A stretch of DNA of 64,000 bases from Panonychus citri. Taxonomy: Eukaryota; Arthropoda; Arachnida; Trombidiformes; Tetranychidae. The translations under genes were made by a program, and so were the position numbers. The stretch spans positions 186,001 to 250,000 of the forward strand of contig NW_026515546.1 in the NCBI RefSeq assembly GCF_014898815.1. The letters are read 5' to 3'. Of the stretch, positions 24,810 through 37,611 are shown one piece after another. The notes beneath the pieces were generated by a model. That model made no database searches and was not told the origin of the DNA. It worked only from the letters and a program-made list of their open reading frames with translations. Positions within the stretch are counted from its first letter, which is position 1, and every line of letters begins with the position of its first letter.

Positions 24810-26827
24810 TATTAAGATTATTATAATTGTAGATGATGATGAGCTCAACCTTTCATTGTATGAATCTACTAATACATTATATTAGTTCATACATTTTCTG
24901 ACCTTCTCTCTCCCTCTCTCTCTCCTTTTCAATGATGGTTTATCATCATCATCATCATCTACAACAATAAGCGTAAATTGTTACACCATGTAAATGCATT
25001 TTGTTATCACTCACACACTTTTAACTTACATATAATTTTATGCTGCCAACTGTAATTGCCCGTTTTATTTGGGAGGCTGGTAATACTTTCTGTTTGATTG
25101 GACATGAGTGGATGAGGAGAAATGATGATGATGATGAAGATACAAAGTGAATTGTATTAATGGGGGTTGGTCCTTTTACTTTTTGTTATTTCCTTCGAGA
25201 ATTATATTATCAGTCGATTCCATTGATTGTCTACAAGTTGTAAGGGTGGAGTTGATTTAACGAGTATGTTCACCATTCAATTATACTTTTCTCGTCTTCT
25301 TTTACCTGTTGGCTTTATTGTTCCAACCATTTTACACCCAAATTTGTTTATTTATCATCATGAATCGTTTTCTCTTCTTCTTTCCTTGGCTTGATTTCTT
25401 CATCTCTCTCCTTGATAATAATAATACATTAATATCTTTGCTTGTTTCCATGTTTACATAAATCGCATCATTATTGTTTACTATCTTTCGATTATCATTA
25501 TTATTATAGAGATGAAAATAATTGAAGGTTATCAATGATAATCAATAGATGATAATATGATAGTAAACTTCATCTTCTTTTGTAAGTTGATTCTCATCAC
25601 AAAATTGATAATTCTGATTGATATCCATTGATTTAAAATCCATATCCAGATATATTGGGTTTCTTTTCTGCTTGATTGTGATAATTGTTTGGCTCTCTAT
25701 TTACTTTCATTTAATTGTTGTTGTCTCCTTTTAGGATTTAGTTGTTCCTGTTAGAATAAGTAAAAGTAATTTAGTTAATTAGTGTCATACACAGCTTAAT
25801 TAAAATGTCACATATTAATCGTAAACAAAAAATAACATGAAAATTGAGGATAATTAATTAATTAACCTTCTAATTGTGTCTTGGTTAACCTCGAGGAATG
25901 TAATAACTCACTTTTAAATCAAAGTGAATTAAAAAAATTCAATCAACTCATTTCTTGTCTTTATTAATTTCAATTCACTATCAATATAATAAATAAAATC
26001 AAGTTATATAAAACTAACTAATACTATTGATTAAATTTTCTTGATTTTTTGAAAAAAAAAATTAGATCTCAAATTAATCTTCAATTTCAAGTTCAAGTAA
26101 TAAACAAAAAATTGGTAACTAAATAATCATAACAAAATTTAGATACAGATTTTAATCAACCAACTACAGTTGATTTATCATTACAACTAATCTAATAACT
26201 AACTTAACTAGTGGTAAATTTAATGATAGAAACTTGAAACAATTAACATTAACAAAAATTAACTTTCTCTATGTTTGATTTTCAATAATTAAACTATTGA
26301 CAGTCAAAAAATTATACGAACCATTTATGAATCAATAGCACTAATTTATTGGTCCAAGTTGGGAAGATTTTAATTTCTGACTGATTGCTTGTAATTAAAT
26401 CGCATGTATTTCAGCATCGTCTCTGATTACAGGTAAGTGTCCTGAAACCTATTAAACCATTAATTAATGGGAGAGAAAAAAAAAGATAATTATTAAGATC
26501 TAATTAACAAAAAAGGTTTAACAAGTTAGATAACAAGCTTAATTGTAATAGTAAACAAGATTGTTTCAAATGTCATTGAACATCATAATAATTATCATTA
26601 AATCATATTGGTTTACCTTTTTTATTTGATATGATTAATTTTGCAATAAATCATATTTTTCTTTCCCATTTACCTGGACACTTTTCATCCTGTCATCATC
26701 ATTATTATTTTGTATCACCACAATAACGTTACTGTGGCTTTGTAATTAGCTGTTAGACTATCATCTTTATCATCTTTATCATCATCATTATCATGATTAT
26801 CTTCATTTTCTTTTCTTTATTTTCCAG

Positions 26828-26956
26828 GTAAATATTCTGGCCTCAAGCTTGGATTCCGTGTTCATCCAACTGTCACCAGATATTAATCTGTCATCAGTTA
26901 CAATTACCGATTCGACTGGAAGCTTATCTTCATCTTATTGCTCAAGATTATCTTAA
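26828..26956 (+). CDS. Weak candidate terminal exon
   Basis: A pyrimidine-rich tract ending TTTTCCAG is followed by 42 open codons with Ser- and Leu-rich content (for example LASSLDSVFIQLSPDINLSS) and then TAA. Third positions are more GC-rich than the surroundings. No upstream partner exon was found with confidence, although a short AG-GTAAGT-bounded segment lies at about 26416-26433. Could equally be chance. Confidence 0.2.
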   Translation, partial: VNILASSLDSVFIQLSPDINLSSVTITDSTGSLSSSYCSRLS

Positions 26957-29900
26957 TTTGATTTTGATTATTATCAGGGCCACACAACTGAATTATATCA
27001 TCTTCTTGGTTATGTCATGAGTATCATCATGTTTATTTTTTTTTGTAATTTCCACCATTGGTTTTGATGTTTTTTTTGTCCTGAATAAAGATAAATGAAA
27101 AAGAAATTAAAAGATTAGGATAATCAAATTTGTCTTAATTAGAAGTTAAAAACAGTCAACATTTTCACTAATTCATATTTCACACAGAATTAATTGATTA
27201 AATTATTTTGACTCAGTTAAATTGTTGAGATGATTTTTGTTAGAAGCTTTAACATTTAACTTAATGGTTATGCTGAGATGGAGGGGGTAACATGATTTAT
27301 ATGCAACAATTAGTAAATTGTTTCAACGCTTACAATTTTTACCTGCAAAACTTGATTGTCCTTGATTAATTTTTCTGCAAATTATTAATTTTGAAAAGAA
27401 ATAAAACAAAATTAAACCATCTAATTAATGGAGATTATTGTTGTTCTTATCATTAATCAGTTTGATTTACTCACTGGATTAAAAAATAATTCACTATAAT
27501 TTACATAAAGATTAAAACAAAAGAGATAATCAGAATATAATTATCATTGTATTGATCATTATTTATAAATTATGAATGAATTTAACATTTATAAAGATTA
27601 CCAAATACAAGAAAAATTGTAATGGTTATTATGTATCATTATCATCATTACAGTTACTATGTTATCAAGTTTGTAAATAATAATCATACAAAAGATTAAC
27701 AAGAAACTGGAACTAAATTATGTTGATTGTTTGTTGTGATTATCATTCTGAATAACACGATTACTTTGATTCCTCTCAGCATGAATTCCGCTTTTTCCTA
27801 TTTGTGCGACTCGTGAATCAGATTATGATACAAGAGTTGATAGTAAAACCTTGATTCCCTGTTGATTGTAGTATTTGGTGATGATAATAATAATCGTATT
27901 ATTTGTTACTACCAATTTATGTATAGGAGGATTACGAGAATATCAATCCAAGTGGAATAAATTAAATTATTCATCATTTAATCTCCATCAACAATAATAT
28001 TAATCCAGCAAATGATAAGTTAGTATATTACCTATAATAATAATAATAATAATACAATGAATTAATGTCAACTCTAAATGTTGTAAATAGGAAAATACAA
28101 ATAAACTATTATACGGAAGCTTTACCTTTGTTGATTATTAACTGTTGGTGTGTTAAGAAGCACAAGTAATAAGTGTTATTATGAGTGCGTGATGCTGAGA
28201 GATATCAGAAAGAAAGAGAAAAGGTAAGTGTTGTAATGATAATGATAATAATAAGTATCATGAACAGCGGCATCATTTTGGATTACAAAAGTAAATTGTT
28301 GAAATAAGATGCTGAGAGATAGAGATATTCAGCTACCTTTTTAACATTGTTAACATTTACACTTCTTACCTTGAATTTTGTTTTTTTTCTTCTTCTTCTT
28401 CTCGATCTCATGAATATATGAGTAATATAAGATGGTTTTGATGATGATTATGAGAGAGAATAGAAAATGGTTGGATAAAAAGGGAGAGGAAAAAAGGAGC
28501 CTAATAAAACATCACTTTTATCTGATTTAACGTCAAACAGGCCAACCTCTTGTTTCTTTTGCTTTGCATTTACAGGTCTTAGTTGATTTTCCGATTATCT
28601 GGATTAAACTAAAAGGTTGCACGAGTTGATTAGCTTCTTGATTGTGTCCATGAATAACCATAATCTTTGATGATTTCCTTTTTACTCTTTGCTCTTTTCT
28701 TTTATCTCTTTTTTTCCACCTTCATCCACTTCATTAGTGAAAAGAATTTGTTACCTGTTACTTTTTAAACTTACTTTTTTACACCTTTACCTCAGGTGTT
28801 CACAAATAGCCTCACCCTTTTACTTTGGCTACCTTGGAGTTACCTTAATGTTGTTGGCCAGTTTTTCTTAATTGTTTAATCCTCTCACTTCATCTCTCTC
28901 ACTTAATAGATTTAAAGTTGAATCTCTCTTTGTGTTGATCTTTTATATTTGTTTTCACTAAAGTATGTGATGAATAATATGTGAGGAGAAAACACCATCC
29001 ACTCTGAGTATTAGCTGAAGATGATTTTTTTTATTCTCATCCTTTTGAGTTGTTGATTGAATGATGATTGAGACAGTTGAATTATTGGTCACAATAATAG
29101 ATTACACCATCTTATCAAATGATAAATAATCGAGTCAATATTCCAGCTGAGATGAGGAGAGAGAGAGAGAGAAAAGAAAGAAACAAGAAAGGATTATAAG
29201 TAATCATTAAATCTAAACACATTATCATCCAAACGTCATCATCATTGATCAATGTATAATATTACCATTAGTCATTAGCATGTATCTGATTAGAAAATCA
29301 GTGAGGACATTAATTCAACCTGAGGTCAAGATGGATGATGAAAATGAAAGAAAAAAATAAAAGGAGAGAGAGAGAGAGAAACATGAAATCTGTTAATCTT
29401 AACAAATTGTGACAGAGTTGAAAAGAAAAGAAATAAATCAACTTACGGATCATTTGAATAAAAGCAAATTCAAATGGAATCCCAATAAAACATAGTATTC
29501 AAAGTAGCAATCCAATTGATGACAACCATGTTAACATCCAACAATCTAATCAATTTAAATCTAAAGAAAAAAGAAAAAAACAAAAATGAAGAAAATCTAA
29601 AAAATTAGGCTAACATAATCTTCTTACATTTCTAATCAGTAAATTAGATCCTTGATCAACCATAATCCAATTACACCGTGTGACATATTCCATGATAATC
29701 TTAATCCATCATCAGAAAATTAATCTAATTAAAATAAAATAGAATAATTAATTTAATAAGATGAGAAAAAAAGAGAAATGTAAACACATTCAATTCAATT
29801 GGAGGGAAAAGGAAACAATAAAAAAGAAGAAAAAAGTGAAGCGCCAAATTTGAGATTCGATTAAATTATAGAGAAAAAAAGACAAAAAAAGATTAGAATG

Positions 29901-30696
29901 TTTTTCTTTCTCTTTTCAGTTGATTGTAACCTTGTGATTACTTGAATTATGATAGAAATCAATTGATTGACATAAATGATTAAAGAAAATTAAAGTTAAA
30001 TGTGTCAGTTTGTTAAAAGAATCTCATAAATGTGAAATATAAACAAGTCTTTTCTCAACATAAGCTTTGAATTTTTCTTATTCTGTGACTTCTCATGTAA
30101 TCATAAATTTTAATTATCTCTCTTTCTCTTGATTATTAATATTATTATTATTTACGCTTTATTAGATTCAATGATTAACAGTGTATACTCAACATTATCA
30201 ACGTTCCTTTTGGTCAACTTAATCTTAATCATCTTGATCAATAGATGAAAAAGTGATTGAGATGAACATTTAGTTAAGGGAAAAAAACTCAGGCCTACAA
30301 GAGATGAAGATGTTACATTTTATATTTATTTCGATGTAATGGGAAAGTTAACATTGGTTTTGATTATAATCAGGTGATTATCAACAAGATGATGATTCTA
30401 TGAAGATGGAAATCAATATAATATATCAGGTAACTTATTAGATATCTAAATTAAACCTCCCTCACAATCAGATTAACTCTCCTTTCTTACTCTCTTCTTT
30501 CAGGTCGTTTGGTTTAGTTGTTTATCTCTCCCTCACAGTTACTTGGAAATTAACTAATCTAAAGTGTTGATCAAATTCCTTCAGGAAACCTTGAGATTAC
30601 CTGTCAAGTTAATAATGTATGGAACCATGAACGATAAAGAAATAAGAAGATAATCTTCTCTCTCTGCTCTCACTTTCTTGATCGGAAGGAAACAAG

Positions 30697-31020
30697 ATGG
30701 CGATCAAAGGAGAGGAAGGTATGGAAAAGAGAGACCTGTCAAGAGTTACATTTCATTTGGAAGGTGGTTTCCCAAATTCGTGGTTCTTATATCATAATAT
30801 GATCACCACCACCACCATGATGGTGAACCATCTTGGTCAACCTTGTTGGTTACTGTGCCCGACCCTGGAGGTGAATCAAAATGATCATTATCATCTCTGC
30901 CATCAGCCCCTGTCTTCTTCATCTTCTTCAATATATTCAAAGGATGGTTTTCTTTTTTTTCTATTTCGGATTCCACATCTTCTTCTTGGTGGCCTCTCAC
31001 ATGTTCATATTATATCTTGA
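30697..31020 (+). CDS. Weak candidate ORF in a GC-richer island
   Basis: The 107-codon frame begins MAIKGEEGMEKRDLSRVTFH and lies in an island (about 30690-31280) that is less AT-rich than its surroundings. The opposite strand is also open over 65 codons (30803-31000), and part of the frame comes from CACCAC and TCTTCT repeats, which weakens the case. No domain recognised. A spliced exon on either strand is possible. Confidence 0.22.
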   Translation: MAIKGEEGMEKRDLSRVTFHLEGGFPNSWFLYHNMITTTTMMVNHLGQPCWLLCPTLEVNQNDHYHLCHQPLSSSSSSIYSKDGFLFFLFRIPHLLLGGLSHVHIIS

Positions 31021-34000
31021 TTTTGATTTTCACGCTATTACTTTCAAATCATATTCACAATCACTCATCTTTCTTACCTACCACGGAGGACAAAATCTCT
31101 CTTCATTTCTCTATCTTATCATATTTCTGACTCAAGAAGATGACAACTTATAACCTTCATCTTGGAATCACGGCTTTCTCTTCACCTTTAGTATGATCTT
31201 GTATCTATTGTCGCAGGTCAATTGACCTATCAGCGTCTTCACTTTCATCTATCCGGTCAACATCTTCATTTAATCTTCTCTCTCTCTCTCTTTGTTTTCA
31301 TCTACATCTTCTTGTTATCATTATCATCATCTTTCACTATTAACACGTTATCCTCAAGCACGATCACGAGAGATTTCAAGTGATTAACACAAAGAACAAC
31401 CGTCAGCAATTAACTTAATTTAACAATCTCGACTTGATCAAATTTTACCCAACAAGTTACATGAAACTCATGCCAACCCCTTAACCAAATTAACTTAGCC
31501 ACACTAATTTTAACTATCATTTTGATTGATAAAACAATAATCAACAATTAGCTAACTAAAAACAATTAACAATCATTTGATGAAATTGTCACCAGCTTAA
31601 CGAATCAAAACAACTCATAATTGATTGAGATTGATTACAATTATCATCTTAATGATAATTCAAGTTGGTCAACAATCAGAATGTTAAAAAAAAACATCAA
31701 ACTAAAAACCTCCCAATCAGTTGAAACAATCAGCAATTTCCTAATCCAATATAATCTATCCATCTTCATATAATAATATGAAATAAATGCTTCTGTCCAA
31801 TCAACAATATAAATTAATTGTTGATTAATTTACATTTCCATCATTAAAACCACAATCAACCTTATCCCAACCTTAAATTAACCTTACACACAAATGAAAA
31901 TTGTAATCAATTTGATGCTGAATGTCAATTAATTTACATTAATTGTTGTCTACTCTGCCCCTCCCTTGTTTAAATGTTAATTGTCATTTAAATTAATCCA
32001 TCAATTACAAATGTTCAAATCAAAAGAAAACAAATAATCAAGCAAGAAAAAAAAAATGATTAACAAGCATTAACTTGCAATTTTAATCATCATCATTATA
32101 TTATTACAATTAGAATGCACTAATATTGATTCAACTAATCAACCTGATCTTGTTAGGCTTCTGTTCAAACAATTTACCGAATCAATTATCATCATCATAC
32201 TGATTATAATTGTTTGATTAGTGTTAAAATAACCTTACACAATTAACTTTTTCTTAATTGTAACAAACTGTACCTGTCAATTTATTCCAGGTTGATTCTG
32301 ATCGATTGTTTTCAAATTTTCTTTCATAATTAACTATTAACTATTTAAATTATTTCTCAACTAATAATTTACTAAACACACTAATCAATCATTTAATTAC
32401 CCAAAAGTATCAACGACTTTCATTTAACAATCAACTAACTATTTACAACGAAAAGTATAAAAAAATGTTTTCAATTATCATTGAACTTTTTTTTTCACTA
32501 ATCACAACAATTAACCATTGAGATTACATTTAATTACTGTTTCCCAGAGCAATTAAACCTTTCTTTTTGTTAATCATTAACATTTATATTTCAATCTTAT
32601 ATAATAAAAATGTCAAGTCTTAATTAACTGTTGATAATTAAAATCAATATATGATAATCTATATAGGAAATTTTAATTATCACGTTAATTTAGTTAATTA
32701 TTTTGATAGATTAATGATACACCAATAAATTAATCTATCATCAGTCAATAATCAATTGAAATATCCCTTTAATTGTTACATTAATTAAAACATGTTACAA
32801 TTAATTGTGATGTTAGTCAAGCCAAAAAAAAAGTCAATTAAAACATGATAATGATTATGATGATCAGTTGATTGTTAATGATAATACATAATAATAAATA
32901 TAATAGAGGAGGTAACCAAAAGTTAAGAAAGAAAAAAAAAGTTAACCAATTTAGTTAATCAAGCAAACTAATCAACTTGTTAACTAACAAGATTCATCAT
33001 CATCATTGTTTAATTATGATCACTTAATTAATCCACTAATCATAATAATTAAATGATAAACAATGTCAGTAAATTAATTATCATGATGGCGACCAGAAAA
33101 CGTTTCAATTGATTCATCTTCCTTAATCATGTTGTAAAACAATCAAGTGAACAATCAAAATATAAACAATTTGATCCTTAATTGTGATTAACTATTAATA
33201 TTTCAACTGTAACAAAAAAAACTTGGGTAAGTCTTTTAATCATAACAATATGATAGTTAATGGCCTAAAGAGGATAACAAGAGGCCTTTAGATTAACAAT
33301 CAACTAATTCAGTCATTTTTTTATTTATTTTTCCTCATCTTCCAGATTAAGGATCATCATCATCATCATCATTTCATCCTCATCATCTTAGGTGCATCAT
33401 CATCATAATCCAAGTGAGAGTTTAAATCTGTCAATTTAAACCAACAACGAAAGAGACTCAACAAATCCCATAGTAATCAAGTGAATCAAATTAACCTTTC
33501 ACTCCTCTTACCTTGATTATGATTAACATTTTCTGTTTATAGTTACGCCTTAACTATTATATTTATATCATGATAATATTTAATAATGATAAAAATTAAC
33601 TGATTGTTGTTGTATATTTGTCTAGGGATAATTACCTTTGTGCACCCTAATGGTTAGGGCTTTGGGCCCTTAGGAGAGTCGGATTAATATGATTACAACT
33701 GATCTTTCAGATATCATGTTGATCAACATAATCATCATCATCAGTAGGATCATATGGTTGCATATTTTTTCATCATCATCATCATCATCATATCATCATC
33801 TTAATCTGATAATCTTAAGGGCGTCGTCAACAATCAAGTTGATGTTCAAACCTAATGATCATTAGCTGTTGTTGTTATGATTGTCTATAGATTATCCTAT
33901 TAGATTGTTACTCTACCTTATTGATTGTTATAATTTAATTCAATTTGACCACAACAGCTTAATATTGTTAAGGTTAATTTATCTATTGTTAAGATGGTGT

Positions 34001-36057
34001 AACTATGCCCACAATTGTTTTTTTTTCTTGATGTAATTTCAAGCCAATTGATTAATGGTTACTAACTTTGTATAACAATTTAGTTAATCGTTGTAACTAA
34101 TTTTACGTTTTTGCTTTTGCTTTTTTTTTATGATCAATGGTAATTATTGGTTACATTATCGTTGGTATATTAAAATGTTATGATATGATTTAAGTGGATT
34201 AAATTGAATAATCTAATTGTGTTCACATGTTATTAAGAGATTAGGGTTAGTTGACATTTAGATGATAACAATTTAAAGGTTAATTTAGTTAATTTTTTTC
34301 ATTTTCTTTCTCTTCTTTAACATTCAATCAGGATTGTAATAGTTACAATAAAAATTGTTCATCAATTGATTTAATTGTGAATCAACCAACCATATATGAT
34401 TAGTTAATCACTAATCGAATTGAGAGAGAGAGAGAAACATCTAAATAATTAACTAGCTTTCAACAGAATACAAATTGTTAACATTTTATTGGTTAAATTG
34501 ACAGTTGATTGTGGAAATGAATGAAAAAGTTACATTTTCATCAATGGATTTTTCTTGATTTCATTTTCCTTTTACTATTTTATTTGATTTCTTTGATTGT
34601 TGCTTGATAATCATCGTAATTACCACTGATCAGGCTGATGAATATGTAGATTGATAGACGATAGAATCTCAAGATCAATTCCAAGTGGATAATCGCTTAA
34701 AGATTGAAGATATTGTTGAGATAATCAATAATTTAGAATAGAAAATTAAATTTCTTCTTATTTTTTCACCCAAAATTAGAGGAAAAAAGGTTAGATTTTT
34801 GATTGCGAATCTTGAGTAGATTGGAAACATCTCTTTCTCTCCTTAGGGTAAGAGCCAATTTAGATTGAAGATTAATTGCAGAGGATTGGTTTTCGTAGCT
34901 GGTTGATTAGCCGTCAATTTTTGTTCTTCTTTATTAACTATTACAATTAACGAATAGTTAAAGTCTTTCCTCCTTTTATAACACAGCCTCAGGTTGTTGT
35001 TATATTAATTTAACTTTGATCAGAATGGAGTTGATGATGATCACAGTTTCTTAAATAGTAGTTGATAAATAACAGACTAATCTACATATGCTTATGTATT
35101 ATTGAGCATTTTGTTGTTGATTAATAATCAAAGTAATAAAGATTGAAGAGATTAAGATAATGATGATGATGATGGTAAATTAATAACACGGCAATCGAGC
35201 CAATTGAGTGATTACACTTTGGTCAACATCCAATATTAGGTTGACCTTTTCTTGATTATCCTTCATTGGCTTGTTGTTGTTACCATTAAATATTTAATCA
35301 TAAAAAAAAGTGAGATAGTTAACTAACTAACTCTTAATTATGATTGAACTCTCTTCATCGGATGTTAATTCATCTCCTCCTCCTCTTAAGTGCTGTTGAA
35401 TTGTGTGTGTGTGTATTAAATATATTTATCAGATGATATAATATGATATTAATATAATAATCATCATTAAAATCAGTTTCTCCTTTTCTTTGACCAGTTT
35501 GTTGATGGATTAGATTGGAGTTAAAATGATTATCCGATTAGTTGAATTGATCACGCAATGGATTAGATTTTTGTTTGATTCTTGTATCACATCAATTACA
35601 CACCACGAACTTAATTACAGGTACACACATTCAACTTTTCTGTGTATTAACACATTCATTTGGTTGATAAGAACTTTTTTAAATTGATAAATACAATTAG
35701 ATGATGATGATGATGAGCGATTTTCTTGAAGATTAAAATGATGACAAGAATTTTTGTCTTGATAAAAGCCAAACCCTGAAATTTCATGAAAATACAACAA
35801 GATGAAAGGTTGATGATAATTCTGGTGATAATCAACACGTTAAAATAAATTCATCACTAATCATTATAGTTAATCATTAAATCTGTTGATTAAATCGCTT
35901 TCATCGCAGTTTTTTTAGCGCTTTTTAACAAGAGCAAAAATCATCAAATCAATTTTGATTTTGTTTTAGTTGTTTCACTAACAAGGCTTCAAAAAAAGTT
36001 GATTAGCTGTTGAGAGCAGATTAAATTATTGATGTTAACAGTTAATTGCCAGTGGGG

Positions 36058-37200
36058 TTAAGTTTGATTAGATGATTTGGTTGGATTAACACCTCCTTCA
36101 CTTCCCGTTGCTGGTTTTGATTTGGTCAATGAAGCGGTGGTTGGAGTCGACGGTGGGGATTTTTGGAACCAGGGATGTTCAGTGATCTGAATGGCGGTGA
36201 TTCGAGTGGCCTGGTTTGGGTCTAACATACGATTAACCAAGTCTTTGCATTCTTCGGAAGTGGCCTCTTTAATGTGACCCTTGAAAGCCCATTCACGGGC
36301 AAGTTGCGATTTAACCATGGCCATAATATCATTGAATCGAAAAGGTACTCGGTCATTTAGAATGATGAACAAACAAACACCAAGAGACCAAATGTCCGAA
36401 GCTTTTGGGTCATAAGGAGTTTTTAAAATCTCCGGTGGCATATAAGGTAATGAACCACAAAAGGTTTTGTTAATCGCGAAATTTCCGGTTGTTGGGTCAC
36501 GAAGACAAACCAGAGAATAAGAGAAATCAGTCAACTTTGGATTCTGAAATTTATCCAACATAATGTTTTCTAATTTAACATCTCGATGAGCGATTCCAGA
36601 TGCATGGAGATAGTGTAAGGCATTTGCGATTTGTAACATGAGAGGTTTCGCCATCCATTCGGGTATCGCTCCGTTTCTGCGAATAAAATCACCCAAAGTT
36701 CCGTTCGGAGCAAATTCCATGAAAATATAACAATAACGATGCGTCGTTTGAATAGCATAAACCTGAGAAATTCACAAGAATCAAAATCAATTCAATTCAT
36801 TTGTCTTTTCCACTCGAAGTTTTAATTGTTGGTCGATAAAAGGTCAACTTACCTTAATTATATTTTCGTGTTTTAATTTAGCAATAATTTCCAATTCTCT
36901 TGGTAGAAATCGAAACTTGTAATTCTTAGAAACCTTTTCCATTTCGATTATTTTTACGGCCATTTCTCTTTTGGTGGTTGATCGAACTCGAAAAACAGTT
37001 GAATAGTTACCGATTCCAACTTTGTCCAACACTTCGTATCCACGATCGATTAACAATTGAACCGAATGTGGTTGATCAATTTTAGATTTACCACCACTCA
37101 CATTAGCCTCTCTTGATCTGCCACCGAAACTTGATTGTCTCTTAATTAACGGAGTATTAGCGTAAGAGCTTTTGGTTGGTATTTGTTTTCGTTCACCCAT
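36058..37200 (-). CDS. TSSK-like serine/threonine protein kinase
   Basis: Two exons, 36853-37200 and 36058-36762, with a 90-bp intron (GTAAGT...TCAG), give 350 residues. A basic, Ser-rich leader of about 50 residues precedes a full kinase domain: glycine loop GIGNYSTV (62-69), Lys in MAVK (83), Glu in PREL (102), catalytic HRDVKLEN (175-182), activation segment start TDFSYS (194-199), then CGSLPYMPPEIL and SDIWSLGV. The FLPREL and CGSLPYMPPEI patterns are typical of testis-specific serine kinases, so a sperm or spermatid role is likely by family. The DFG triplet reads DFS, an unusual change in the metal-binding loop. Other catalytic residues are present. A CaMK-group kinase of another subfamily is less likely. 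It lies in the same orientation as PHAX, about 410 bp away. Confidence 0.92.
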
Positions 37201-37611
37201 TGGTGATAATTTACATGATTAAATAGTCAACAGAAAAAAAATGAATTTAAACGAAAAAAAGAAAAATTTAATTTCTTTAGCTTTTCGATCAACAATTACA
37301 TCTTTGTTTTAACAATCAACCCAATTGTTTAACTGCTTTGAGACAACAATGATAATCTTAGTTGATTGACAAGGATTTCGAAATGATTAAATAGATTGTT
37401 TAAATTGTGAAACCTTTTTTCTTCTTTGGTGTTTTCGCACTTAAAACTTCAAGTTTGTGATGATTAGGGTAATTAATGAAAATTACAATATTTAGTTGAT
37501 CGTTTGTTATAATAGTTATGCACGAAAAAAGGAAAAATAATAGCGTCAGGATAATATAACTTTTACAGGAGTTCAAAATAAGACTTGATTCTGAGATGAA
37601 GTTTGAAAAAG
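37201..37611. other. Intergenic, kinase promoter and PHAX 3' end
   Basis: No gene seen. A short T-rich open frame at 37400-37615 (minus) is not supported. Confidence 0.5.

Larger units (their letters stand above)
24812..36057. other. Gene-poor AT-rich stretch
   Basis: No exon chain with a recognisable product. Holds many ATC/GAT runs (for example 24944-24960, 33355-33371, 33770-33790), GA runs (about 29155-29171, 29365-29381, 34425-34433), an ATA run at 28038-28055 and further CAGGTAA/TTACCTG heptamers. Two weak coding candidates (26828-26956 and 30697-31020) are listed separately. Confidence 0.5.

Noticed and set aside
30803..31000. Acidic/Lys-rich ORF on the minus strand
   Set aside because: Overlaps the plus-strand candidate and comes partly from TCTTCT and CCACCA runs. 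No basis to choose it.
33636..33690. Possible tRNA-like segment (GTGCACCCTAATGGTTAGGG)
   Set aside because: The D-arm-like part is present, but there is no GGTTCGANTCC-type B box and no acceptor stem.
35615..35838. Two overlapping minus-strand ORFs upstream of the kinase region
   Set aside because: Low-complexity (GAT repeat) frames without homology or splice signals.
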